From NCBI GenBank assembly GCA_029959195.1, contig CP114122.1, positions 2,356,001 to 2,420,000 on the forward strand: 64,000 nt of DNA, written 5' to 3'. Shown here piece by piece: positions 1 through 11,032 of this stretch (its first letter is position 1; each line of letters opens with the position of its first letter). The stretch is from Dictyophora rubrovolvata. Its lineage: Eukaryota; Basidiomycota; Agaricomycetes; Phallales; Phallaceae. The notes under the pieces are model-generated. The model did not search any database. It saw only the letters and a program-made list of their open reading frames with translations, and was not told the DNA's origin. Made by a program: the position numbers and the translations under genes.

Positions 1-572
1 ACTAAAAAGTAAAGAAAAGCATTCAGACAAAAAAATGCCACACTTAGACGAATTTTACCCGTAAGTTCTCCGGCGGTGGCTAGGTGCTGTGTCTTTTTTT
101 AGAATTTGCAAAATCCCATCACTGATGTCAAAGTTGGGGGTAGCAAGCATTAATAAAACACCAGATAGCTGTTTTGTCTTGCCGTTCAGTCATTGAAAGA
201 AAACAAGAAAACCGATGATACTGAACTGCGAATAGATTTTGGGCATCAAAAAAGACAGGCTCCAACCTCGTGTCGTCGCCGCGGCCATTTCGGCCATTTC
301 CGACACGTACGCAAAAAACATCCACAACTCCCACTTTTTTCAAAACCAAAGTCTGAGCCTATTCTCTTCCATACATCCCGAACATTATCAAGGACACTTT
401 TTAAATGAGGGATTGCCATACGAACGTTTTTTTCTGCTCGGCCATCATGGCAGAGACTTTGGTATGCACGCAAGCGTCACGGATACGAACAGGAGAATGC
501 CAATCAATTCCACACTTTTTTCTTATTGTAGTAGTACAGGTCAAAACTAGCGATACAAGTTAATCAATTCAA
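1..572. other. Intergenic left edge, no supported gene
   Basis: Short open frames on both strands overlap each other and show no recognisable domain or splice pattern. The stretch lies downstream of the minus-strand DJ-1 gene, so it probably holds that gene's 3' UTR and spacer. Confidence 0.5.
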
Positions 573-1441
573 TTACAACACATTACTTGCTTGCTCTTGT
601 AGCATTTTCACAAACTCTTGACCAAATTTCCACGCACTAGTTGGTCCCTCTCCACTAACAAGCTCCCTGTCCTTGACGACGTTTGGCATGAGAGGCAAAG
701 TCGTGACCTCCACATTAGCACCTGCCTCTCTGAGTGCGTCTTCTACTTTCTTCTGCAGTTTAGCACCCCACATCATCTCGATACTCGCCTCTTCTTTGTT
801 GGCATAGCATGTGACCTTGTATCCCTTGTACGCGAATTCACCGTTATTATCATATTTTGTGGAAAGAAGCGCGATGGGACCATGGCAAATTACTCCGGTC
901 GGCTTGCGGGTGTTGTGAAAGTAGTTCAGAATGTGTCCCAGAGCCTTGTTGTCTCCCAAGTCGCCCATCGGACTGTGTCCCCCCGGAACGACAATACCGG
1001 AGAACGAGTTCAATTCTTCATCTGAGAAGGAGGAAAGAGGTCGGGGATTTTTCAGACCGTTATCAAGAGACTTGACAAAGTCAAGTTCGCGGTTTTTCTC
1101 AGCCCAATTGCCTACGAAGCTGTTACAGAAAAGAATATTTCTGGTGAATCTCACATACCAAGGAACCAGATTGACGAGTTGGATAATGGGTCCATTTGAG
1201 GTTTGTGGCCCTCAGGAGTTGCTATGACCGGAGCGTACCCAGCTTCTATGATCTGAACTAGAGGTTGTGCGAGCTCTTTCAAAAAGAAACTGTGGAAAAT
1301 CATCATCAGCTTGAGCGACAGTATGCCATTGTACATGTATGGGACACACCCAGTCTCCTGGTCAATTTTCCTCCCGTCTTTCTTCTCCAAAGCGATTGCA
1401 TGACAACCAGATAGTACAACAAGGACCTTTCCTTTCGACAT
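573..1441 (-). CDS. DJ-1/PfpI family protein (Hsp31-like, class I glutamine amidotransferase fold)
   Basis: Read as three exons on the minus strand: 1441-1350, 1289-1159 and 1111-573, giving about 253 residues, normal for Hsp31-like members. The first intron (60 bp) ends in TTTTCCACAG; removing it joins QETG to FFLKELAQP, the usual N-terminal motif of the family. The second (47 bp) starts GTATGTG; a 35-bp alternative with donor GTGAGA also keeps frame. The third exon has GGHSPMGDL and then GVICHGPIAL, whose Cys (about residue 150) is the family's nucleophile at the elbow. The conserved Glu lies in ATPEG. Relatives act as glyoxalase III, methylglyoxal-detoxifying enzymes or stress chaperones in the cytosol; that role is inferred from family. 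No signal peptide is seen. Confidence 0.88.
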
Positions 1442-2149
1442 GGTTGGGTCGTCTGGTAATTCCGATAATTTCGAGTTGTTGGTTGTATTCTGTAGAGTGT
1501 AAAGTATTTGGCATGGTTGACGTCAAAGAGTGTGACGGAAGTACTTTTGTTAGCCCGGCACAACAGTTGCACCCCGAACCAGCCTGAGTGATCAATCGCT
1601 AGTCTTCATCTAAAAGTTGGCAGAGTCTACTCACCCGAGACTTTTCCCGCTTGCAAGCATCTCGCACGGTATCTCAAGTTGTGGCTTTAAAAAGTCCATC
1701 CGATGAAACGAGTCAAGATTCATTGTATTACACCTTGATTACTAACGTCATTTTCTACATTTTGTCCACCAGGTACCACGTACGAAGGTGTTGAAGTTGG
1801 GTTTTATAACATTTCGATATGGAACATGCACCGCACACGGAGACCAAAAACCCATTCTCCTCTTTGGGGGAATCCAAAGTAGGAGCTTATTTTCTAAGAA
1901 CCATTAACTCTATTAGGCTTAGCGAAGGCCGGAAACGAAGCCTTTTTCCAAGTCATCAATGCATATTCTAACACCTCGGTCCTTTTACTAGACCTGCTGT
2001 TATCACGGCTTGTAAGCGAACCGGATGGAACATCAGTGAAAGCATACCCACCACCATGATCCGCCTTTGAGACTAATATCAACGAGCTGTTGGTCATTGC
2101 GATGAGTGTCGTACAAAGTAGATATCATCTCATATGCATTCATATCCAA
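1442..2149. other. Intergenic: upstream region of the DJ-1 gene
   Basis: This holds the probable promoter of the minus-strand DJ-1 gene and the 3' flank of the NACHT remnant. A minus-strand open frame at 1894-2097 continues past the NACHT linker but shows no WD40 or other repeat, so it is not called. Confidence 0.4.
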
Positions 2150-3990
2150 AACTATCATAGGTGGCGACAACAACTTCCAAGGTACTCCCGCGTATTACCA
2201 ATTTTGGGAGGGGAGTGGACAGGCGCGCTAATGTCAAATGTGAAAAGCCTGGGATACGCTGCAAGGTATGTTTTGGAGACAAACGAATTGGGAGGAGTAA
2301 AAGGAAGGGCGGAGAGATAGAGATGTGGTATGCTATCCGTCATCTTTCCTTCAAAGTCGTATCCGAAATCGCATGCATCCATTGCATCCGTGGCCAAGTC
2401 CTTGTCCACATCCTGAAACTTACCAGTTGGCCATTATCTTCGAAAAGAGCCGAAAATACTGACAGCGCACCAGTTCTTCAGTATTCGCATTGCCCCTTGA
2501 CCAACTGTACCCAACAGACTGAGCACTTCAAACCAGCAGAGTAAATTACGAGCTATCAAATATCGGATTTCTTGAAAAAATGCGACTATTGAAGATGAAA
2601 AGTCCAAACATAGCATGAATACTCCAAGTGCAAAGGAACAGCTTTCCTTACACGCAAATCAAGCTGGGGCACATCTAGATTGAGCCGGTATGACGTCTCG
2701 AGTTGGCATATATTGAAGCAGAGCATTCTATTCATCAGCCTCAGACAAGATATCGTCATGGTACTTTGTTCTGATGTGTCAACGTAGTATTTATGGTTTT
2801 CTGTGGTGAAGAAATCAAATAAGGAGGTGTGGAGAGGTCGTACGGGAGTGAATGAATCGTGAACGCTAGCAAAGAGAGAACCAAAGGGACTGAGTATTGA
2901 CTTGACATCTCCAATATTTTGGAGGATATTTTGTAATGCATTTATCGAAAGTGGTTCCCGCGCCATTATAACCGCACCTACGATTATTTCAAAGTCTTCT
3001 ACAAAGCCAGTGTCTTGATTGATTGGCCGGAGATGATTTGGCGGTATAACCCATATAATGATGACGACGAGTCCGAAATGCAAGCCCTCCACTTTTTCTC
3101 TACGAGTTGCGAACGTGCGACGGTGGGATCGATGAATTCACAGGCAGTGCGTGCCCACTGAAAAAGACCTTTCGGCGCGCTTGGCTAGTATCTCGCACCA
3201 ATCTCCATCTATTATATCCAAGATTGATGATATCGGGGCCAGAAAGCGTGAAATATAGGTTTGCATATCAGAATGTGTCTCTTCAGAATTAATGTCCCCC
3301 ATCCGTATACATAGAGCCCCGGTATTTTGGCAATGAAGCTCGATATCTTGTTCTGGACGAGAGGTAACGATGATGCGATAATTCTTCCGAAGCTCCAAGC
3401 ATCTATTGAAAAGTAGTCCCAAAATTTCTTTGCGTTCTCCACGATCTCCGCTCTCGTCCAAAGCGTCTACAACAATAACTATTGATCCGATGCCTCGCCC
3501 ACTGGCACCACCTCTGGAACTACGTCGGACGATTTTTCAATGTTGAATGTTAAATAGCATTTTCCAGAGACGTCCAATTTACATGACCTTTGAATGTTAT
3601 GATTTTTATTTACTAATAAGGATTAAAGATGAAAACATGACTAACCCGAATCATTTTGTATCTTGAGCAGGTCGGCAACTAGGTGTTTGGAAGAGCCAAT
3701 TGTTTTCGAGATAAGTAGAGCCCGTCGGATGACGGTAAGAGTAACCTGGGAGTCGTCCATAATATCGCCAGGACTGAATTGAAATGTGAGACGCTATGAA
3801 AGAGACTACGATCTCCAACTCACAAAGTGAGGGACTCGCTCTAGACGACGCAATCGCCGTCTGCATCTCCCTTTTTAGCTTTACTTTTGTGCTTGATTTT
3901 GTTTCATTTCCATATTCGATTGTGATTTGAAGTTTATGATCGCTCTGAAATTCATTTAGGATGCAGATGGTAAGACAATTAACGGGCACC
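2150..3990 (-). pseudogene. NACHT/STAND (NLR-like) protein gene, decayed
   Basis: Read on the minus strand, an N-terminal piece (3989-3651) has a C2-like strand pattern containing LQITIEYGNETKSSTKVK. Next comes a Walker B region with IVIVVDALDESGD near 3480-3440 and a sensor-like VTSRPEQDI. A helical part (3092-2586) with REPLSINALQNIL, PVRPLHTSLFDFF and RLMNRMLCFNICQLETSY is typical of basidiomycete NACHT proteins. The linker SIPHLYLSALPFTPPNS near 2335-2285 normally precedes WD40 repeats. No Walker A (GxxxxGKS) is found between the C2-like and Walker B parts, no WD40 repeats follow, and the pieces lie in several frames without good splice sites. This suggests a dying gene. The family works in non-self recognition and cell death in fungi; that is family knowledge, not shown here. 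Confidence 0.72.
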
Positions 3991-5835
3991 AGGCGGCCTT
4001 CGCTTTTTTTCCCTGATCGGTTTGCTTCTCTCGAGTTATCCCAAACGAAAAGTTACCGAACATGTCTGAATTCCTTCATTCTGTCAAAGGTTTGAAGTTG
4101 GCGAAACGGCAATCTCTCAAAATACGCCACCATATTTGCACATCCCATCACTACCCATTTCATGTTATCTTCACATCTCAACCTACCCCTCTGAGTCTCA
4201 CTGTTCTTCACGAGTCTTAGATGGCCTAACAGCGATGCGGACATTGTTGAAGATGCTTGGATGGCGGATGACGTTAAGGGAAGTGAGGTTGAGGGTAGAT
4301 TTAAAGTGCGTAACGAGGTTGGGAGGAAGGGTAGGGTGGCTGTCAAGGATTGAACGGGGATTCCGAGACTGAATAAAAACGAATTGGTCGACGAGGAGTC
4401 GAGGACATGCGCAACCTGTCGTTTAACTTGAAAAGGCTGGCCCTCCGTGCAAACGGGTCGTATTTATGTAAAATTTTGAGGCTTCAGTGAAGCAAAATAA
4501 ATGGGAGAGGAAGGCAGATAAATTAAAATTGAGAAGTAATTACTAATAATCAAAGACATATATCAGTGATAAATTGAGGATACTCGTAGGCGCGAAAAAG
4601 GAGGAAAAGTAGAATATTCCCAAGTCTATTTAGCCACAAACGACAGTGAAAGGCGGAGAAACGTCGGTTATCCCACAGGCGCTTACGACAGTCCACGTCC
4701 ATCCAGCAACCAGTTACGCTGTCAAAAATGATAACTTTGGAGAATTTCGTGCATTTTCTTTTCAACGCACTCATGTCTTCTGGGATCCAAATCACGCCGA
4801 CGTTGGTTTCGAGCACGCCATGTTCAGAATGATCCAATCATATCGGAATTCAGAATTTATATGATATGAACTTGAGCAAACGTGAATGTACAACGTTGCG
4901 TATGCATAAGCATGAACATCGACGTACTTTCTCAATTCTTTACTGTAAGAGTTTCACGTAATTCATGAGCAGTTACACACATCTGACCATTACACGCTAA
5001 AAGAGTCACCTTCCCAAATCGACCCAACAGTCTTGAAGCTTGACACTTGACACTCCGCTCGGAATTGATTATTGATAAATGTGCTTTACACCTTCTCGCC
5101 ATACATATATCAACACCCTTTCCATTCCATTCTCGTCACGGCCGACACATCAAAGGCGATTGCCACCATCAAACTTTCAAACCCCATAATTCTCATTGCA
5201 CTCCTCGCCGTAAGCACCCTATTGGGCTGGATAATTGATATGACAAGGTGATCTATAAAAAATGGGTGAGAGCGTCCTGATTTTCAGAGTACGTGACGGA
5301 CACTGGCATGCCAATGGTTGGCAGTGGAGATCGCCGTCTCTTTGTCTGTCTGGCTACACTGTAAAGAGTAATCTAATATGGCACTTCCCTAAACTGACTC
5401 GCTTTTCAGCGCTTCGCCGTTCAATTCTACTTGCAATAATATCACCCGTGCGCCAGCTTAATTATCAACAACGAGCGAGGTACATGAGAAAAAAGAAATG
5501 ATGCCAGGAACAAACAACTTCCCATTATAGAACGACTTACCACCACCTCACTACAGCACTTACACGCCATTCGATCATGCTTGCGTTCACAAGGCTACAT
5601 TTCTTATTTGGTCCATATTAACCATCTGTCAATGGAGCTTCTCTCATATAATCGCTCAGGCTCTCGCTTTCTCGCTGGGGGAACTTCAGGTTTTGACATG
5701 CGTAGCGTGTGTATGTATTAGTGATCAATTCTCAGATCTCAGATTATTATTATATGGAATCTTCGTTCGTGTTGGGGTTTGGGTTTTTCTTTTCCTCGGA
5801 TCCCTCTATCCCTCCATCCCTCATTCCATCCCGTC
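3991..5835. other. Intergenic, no supported gene
   Basis: A minus-strand frame at 4053-4346 has a Leu/Ser-rich start (LPFLPTSLRTLNLPSTSLPL) that recalls the LRR part of fungal F-box proteins, but no other piece supports a gene. Around 5150-5250 the plus strand encodes a short hydrophobic stretch without an ATG in frame. A pyrimidine-rich tract before 5836 fits a fungal promoter. Confidence 0.35.
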
Positions 5836-7217
5836 ATGTCGTCCACGAGCCCGACGGTCTCAGCATACCTCCTCTGTACATTCATACTTAATGCCGTCAC
5901 ACTCGTTATCCTCTTCGCCATGCTTCTTACCATTTGTTTATCAGAAGATGTGAAGCGGAATCCTATATTCATAAACTTTATTATTGTTACAGTGATATAC
6001 TCGGCACTTCTGTTCTATAGGTGAGGTTTGCACGCAACCGAGATGAGATGGGATGGAAAGAATGCTCAACCAAGTTTTCCTAGCGACGTCACTATGTTTT
6101 CGTCGTCCGCCGAGATGGAAATGGTGGTTCTGAAGCAGGAGCAAAATGCTTTAACTCTCGTGTAAATACATTTTACCTTGATCTCCCGGGCAGACTTACA
6201 ATCGTCTTTGGACAGCGCATCAATGGCTCTACTCCACCTATTAATTCACGTTCGTTCACCCTGAGAATCTCAATTCCAATTCGTTTCTTACACACCCTCA
6301 ACAGGTTTTCATTTTGATGCGTAGCGCCTTCAAAAAGATATCACCAAAAGCTCTCGCCAGAATACAAGTTCTCGTAAGTCCGCAGTCATGCTTGACAATT
6401 TAAATAACGAAGATTGTTCTATACTAGCTCATTATAACGCCATACTTGTTCGGCATTCTCCCACTAGTACGTCAACCTACTACACCATAATCATCCCTAA
6501 CAGTGATCACAACTCCCTGAAGGCAGAGCTCTTCCTTACAACCAGCAAATTCACAGCTGGTTTAAACTACTTCCAAGCGGCATTAAGTCTGATCGCTACC
6601 GGATTTGACGGTCAGTCGACCTGCGGGTGTCTTGTTAAACCGGCGGTTTTTGGCATTACTAACAAGGACGCTGTTTCAAAGGTACACTTTTAATACAGTT
6701 TTATAAATATCGACGGATACTTAGACATTATGAGCTGGAACCGGAGTCTATTCTGACGAGAGCTACACTTGTACGAGTAACACTTTTGTGTTTTTTCAGG
6801 TTGATTATTACGCTGTTCGTCCCATTTTGCTTTTCGTAATATTTATTATTATTCACCAGATATGCGTTTTTAGCACGGGACTGTTAAGCGACCTTTGGGA
6901 TTTAAAAGCCGCTCATACTACTTCGCCGTTGATTCTTCTGCAAGACGTTCAATTTGAAAAAGTATTCGAATTCACTTTGCACATATGTGAGTCTTATTGG
7001 AGCACAAGCACGTTTTTGTTGTTCTTTGACAAACGATTTTAACGATAGATCCGCTCATTACTCTATGTATATTCATTCAGATGGTAAGTCTCGTTCGCAC
7101 TGTGAGCGTAACGCCAATCGACCCCACCTTCACCCAAATCAGGACGTTCTTACAATATGGTTCCCATGCCTCAGACGAAATAATACAAAATATTTAGTTT
7201 CACATTTACCTTTCTAG
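5836..7217 (+). CDS. Seven-transmembrane receptor-like protein, paralogue 1
   Basis: About ten exons can be placed using the paralogue at 13899-15375: 5836-6020, 6084-6161, 6216-6249, 6305-6373, 6428-6466, 6523-6610, 6682 to about 6830, then a block ending near 7047, one ending near 7082 and a last one ending at 7217. Helix 1 is TFILNAVTLVILFAMLLTI; then RNPIFINFIIV (helix 2), ASMALLHLLIHVFILM (3), LIITPYLFGILPL (4), YFQAALSLIATGF (5), ATLVRVTLLCFF (6) and PLITLCIFIQM (7). The tail has LTIWFPCLRR, matching LRVWFPRLFK of the paralogue. The N-terminus is very short and the C-tail much shorter than the paralogue's. The fold suggests a G-protein-coupled receptor of the Agaricomycete-specific kind; the ligand is unknown. 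One intron near 6831 would be only 38 bp, so that junction is uncertain. Confidence 0.7.
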
Positions 7218-7624
7218 CTCAGCCTGAGATTATATTTGCATACTTTACGATTCTTTAACGGTCTTTTCTGGTCAATTGCACAATGTACTACACACAATAC
7301 ATAATATACATATCCTTACGATTCAGAATATCTTTTGGCCAACAAAGGACTTCGGACTTAGTTTAAGGCAAAGTCCGTCTGGTTCATACGCGCGGTCAGT
7401 GTCCGACTGAATTTTATTCGGAACAGCGGCTTGGTACGAATCTCCAGCGAGCGCTAGAGACAATCACTTTCTTCCACGCGCCACCATACCAGATAGTTTC
7501 ACATTAATTATTATCTATCTTTTGCTTTTTCCTCCCACCCCATCCTAGGAGTAAGAAGTTAATACATCCGTAGCAAGACGAGACCGAATAAAGCGTTCTG
7601 CCCCTGCTTTTCCCATTCGTCATC
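7218..7624. other. Intergenic, promoter side of the F-box gene
   Basis: No coding signal is seen. A pyrimidine-rich stretch near 7500-7545 precedes the F-box start codon and is the likely core promoter region. Confidence 0.4.
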
Positions 7625-10079
7625 ATGCAGACGCGTACCGCAAGGTATGGCTTGAGCTTGGGTCATCTTCAAGTACATGAAAATTCTGTTTCAGCGGAAG
7701 TATGAAATGTAAAGTTTATGCTGAAGAGCAAACCGATAGCGATGATACAGCAGTGCCAGACAGAGCGAATGACCCCCGTAAGCGCTCGGCTGTCCCCTCG
7801 TCTCTCCAGTCTCTCTCTTCTGAGTGGGCGGTCTACTTTTAGCTGTTTCCAGGCCCAGGAAAAGAGCAAGAAAACAGAATGCAGATGACGGGAAAAGTGG
7901 ATCCTCATTGAAACAGAAAGAAAAGGGGAAAGCTACCACATCCGTTTACCGGGGACGTAATGTAGGCAAGCTCGCGAAGCTCTTCGAAATGCCATTGGAA
8001 ATCTTCCGCGAGGTCTGTTGACCTTTAAAAAAAACCTTCTTCGTGCTAAAGGCTAATCCCATTATCTTATATTTTTCGAGATTTTCCAACATCTCGAACC
8101 CATTGATCTCCTTCAACTCTCACGTTCCTCCAAAAGTTTTAATTGCATGTTAACCTCTCGCAGTTTCAAACCAATCTGGAGCGCCGCTTGTGGAGCATAC
8201 CCCGGGTTACCAGATTGTCCTTCAGATCTCAATGAATTGGAATACACGAAGCTAGTGTTTCTAAAAGAATGTCACGTTTGTCCATTATGACTCCTTACAC
8301 GTTATCGCTTTAATAGCTTGCTGTTTGTAGGTGTGCTCAGCAAATCGCGTTACGCAAGTAAATTACCAACTTCGCATACGCCTTTGCCGCCAATGTCGAT
8401 CTATGGAGTGTGTTTTCTCTTATTACAGACCTTTTTTTTTCAGTCAATGTCTGACATAATTTATTCATAGCGTGTTGACTGGACATGCCTTATTGAACCA
8501 AATACCTGATTTGACGGAAGAGCTGTTGGAATGTCTTCCGAGCGAGTGTATGTACATCTCGTCCATTTATCTCGCTTTTAATTTATGGATTTTATACAGA
8601 CTCCCGGTATATGAAGAGGTCTTGTAGAATGAGGACATTCTTCAAAGCGTCGGCAGAACGCATTGTGAAACAATATATCAAAGCAGCTCCCCTGTCTTTA
8701 CCACCTTCGGAGGCAGAGGAAGCGAGAGCTGAATTTATAAAAAGCAAGAAAGGCTTGCTTAAGGAATCGAAAGCAGTAAGTTTGCCCGGAATACCCATTG
8801 GGTGGGCTGTTGCAATTCACTATTTTCAGCACGCCCAAGAACTGGAAAGATGGTTTATGGAACAGGCTCGGGCCAAACAACATTCTGATGATGAAGCTAT
8901 AAAGCGCCGCCGAGACGCGTGAGGTGTTCTTCTCTCATTTGCATGTATTCACTAAACACAAGCTTCCAAACCTGCAGTATTCGTGATAAATTGCGGGGGT
9001 TGGGTTATCCTGAAGAATATATTGACCTCTCTTATAACAGGTATTAATGAAGCATCACTCCTATAGTTTTGCATTTTTGAATGGAATAACAGTCATTTCA
9101 GTCAAGAATGGAACAATATAGTTTATCAGCCTCGTGATCTTACTCCGCGTAGTACGTCGTGCTTCTCATTTATTTCCAGTCTTTTTCTAACCAGTCACGA
9201 ACATCGTCACTTTAGTTTGGGAAAACATTCGACCAAAGCTGGAAAATATGATCCGTAATTACAAAGCCTCGATGGAAAGAATGTCCCGCAAAATTGATCG
9301 CCGGAAGGAGTTAAAGGTACACCTTTCTGGACTGTTGACCAACATGCGATTGAACAATCCGAGCTTTTTCTTTTCTGTGGAGTCAGCATATAATCTTCCA
9401 ACCTGTGTTTCTCTAATGGAAGAGAATCTTTCTCGTGACTCCATTACGGCAGAGAAATGGTCAGAAATCGAAGAACAGGTTCAGAATGAGATTCGTGCAA
9501 AACTCGAAGAGCACGAACAATTTTTGATATCTTCAATTATGTCTTTAGACAGAAAGCAAGTTCCGAGGAGCCTAAGTATTCCCGAGAACGTCGATAAGCA
9601 GTTCCTTCTTGCCCCGTCGACGTACTTCGTTTGCAAGTCCTGTAGAATCTTCGGAAATTATTCCGACGTTTGTAATCGTGCTTGTTACTTCCGCGCTAAT
9701 CATAGGGAATTGGTTTTTGACCCGGAGAGGACTGCAATGGCGCAGGCATTTTCCGCATACTTGCCTGACGAGGAAGACGAGCACTCGATTAAAACGAAGA
9801 AAATAAACTGCAATATATGCCATAGTCATATGACATGGCACGCTCTGGTACATTGACTCGTTCGCCCGGCAATTTTTTTGATTTCGACATTAACTCATGC
9901 TGTCTTGTTTTTTTTTCCAGCTTCTCCACTTCCAGTTTGAAGATGCGAAAACTAGTGAAGTTACCCCAGATCATCATATTTTTGAGGAAGTAATTGAGAA
10001 ACACCAGCCACCGTTTTCTGTTGTAGGCGATTTAGATTCAGGTTATAAGGATACATTTCAGTATCTGGACATTGTATGA
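7625..10079 (+). CDS. F-box domain protein
   Basis: The start ATG lies in TCATCATGCAG. Exon 1 is 20 bp (7625-7644); the second exon, reached by splicing, joins a third whose 5' part reads PVSRPRKRARKQ, a Lys/Arg-rich putative nuclear signal. The F-box follows as MPLEIFREIFQHLEPIDLLQLSR across an intron after 8013, then SRSFKPIWSAACGAYPGLPD, the usual continuation in Agaricomycete F-box proteins. Further exons give a helical middle (8611-8922), a long exon 9215-9852 with paired cysteines (CKSCRIFGNYSDVCNRAC, then CNICHSH), and a last exon ending at 10079. Known role of the family: the F-box binds Skp1 in an SCF ubiquitin ligase while the rest recruits a target. The target is unknown. The Cys pairs may bind zinc; that is inference. 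Confidence 0.8.
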
Positions 10080-10147
10080 GGCCGGTTGGTAGTCTATACT
10101 AGGAATGTACATATATCACTCTCTATACATCCTTCCTTCGATTTAGT

Positions 10148-11032
10148 TTACGACGACTCGGTGTCGATTCTGAATTTAGACAACGCGGCGATTCCCTCTT
10201 GTTCGAGACGCATACCCTCCCATTCAGTCATCGCCGTCGCACCGAGAACTTTCTCGTAAAACATAATACTAGGAGTGTTCCACTAACGCGGAAAGTCAGG
10301 GAAAAAAACTAAACCCTATAACAAAAGCGTACCTTTAGAACCGCCCAGTCCAGTCGTTCGCAGCCCTATAAATAATTAGACATCAATCAAGGGGGCTAGA
10401 TGTTTTTTTGTTTGACACGCTTTTACTTTCTCAAGAGCAATGTTCCCAAGTTCACCGAATAAAGCTTTACCAATTCCCCTATTCCTATACGTTTCTCTCA
10501 CGTAAAGATCCTCAAGCTACACAGATTCGATTTCCAAAAGAAAACAATGAGGAACGACGGTATGAAAATGTAGTAGGAAAACCCACATACATATATACCG
10601 GGACGTCCCGTCCACGTCGAAAAATTGAAGAAATACAAAGCCATACCGATAGGCTCACCAGGATCGGACAGTGAGCCTGATACGGCGATTATAGCGTGGG
10701 CATATGGCGTTTCTCCGAACAGACTTTGACGCAGCTATATAGAATCATTGGTAAAATAGTGTGAGAAAGAAGCAAGTATATCCACGGTGGGAAATTGCGT
10801 ACAATTTCTGGAGTCGCTTTTACGGATTCCGGAGATTTTTCATATAATGCCTGTCAATGAGGAAGTGATGTTCACTAGTAGTGGTCTGTTACACTATGTG
10901 ATTGTCTAAGACTGACTAGTTCTTTAATAAAAGTCAATAATGTGTCCTTAGCTGGATTTAGCGAGCGACTGGTTTTTATTGGTTCCAACTCACGATATCT
11001 TCTGGAGTCGCTTTGCGAATGTGGATGGACAT
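10148..11032 (-). CDS. GNAT-family N-acetyltransferase, diamine acetyltransferase (SSAT)-like
   Basis: Seven short exons on the minus strand give about 172 residues, matching the roughly 171 of spermidine/spermine acetyltransferases. The start reads MSIHIRKATPEDI (ATG at 11032-11030). Later exons carry LYEKSPESVKATPEI, PYAHAIIAVSG, MALYFFNFSTWTGRPGIY and LEDLYVRETYRNRGIGKALF. The RNRGIGKA stretch is the acetyl-CoA pyrophosphate loop (motif A, Q/RxxGxG/A). GCERLDWAVLK and WNTPSIMFYE form motif B. The stop is at 10150-10148. The likely reaction is acetyl transfer from acetyl-CoA to a primary amine of a polyamine or similar small molecule in the cytosol; the substrate is inferred from family only. 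It converges with the F-box gene, with stop codons about 70 bp apart. Confidence 0.88.

Noticed and set aside
5079-5251. Small membrane protein with a hydrophobic stretch (SNPIILIALLAVSTLLGWII)
   Set aside because: The hydrophobic frame has no in-frame ATG upstream before a stop, so no gene can be supported.
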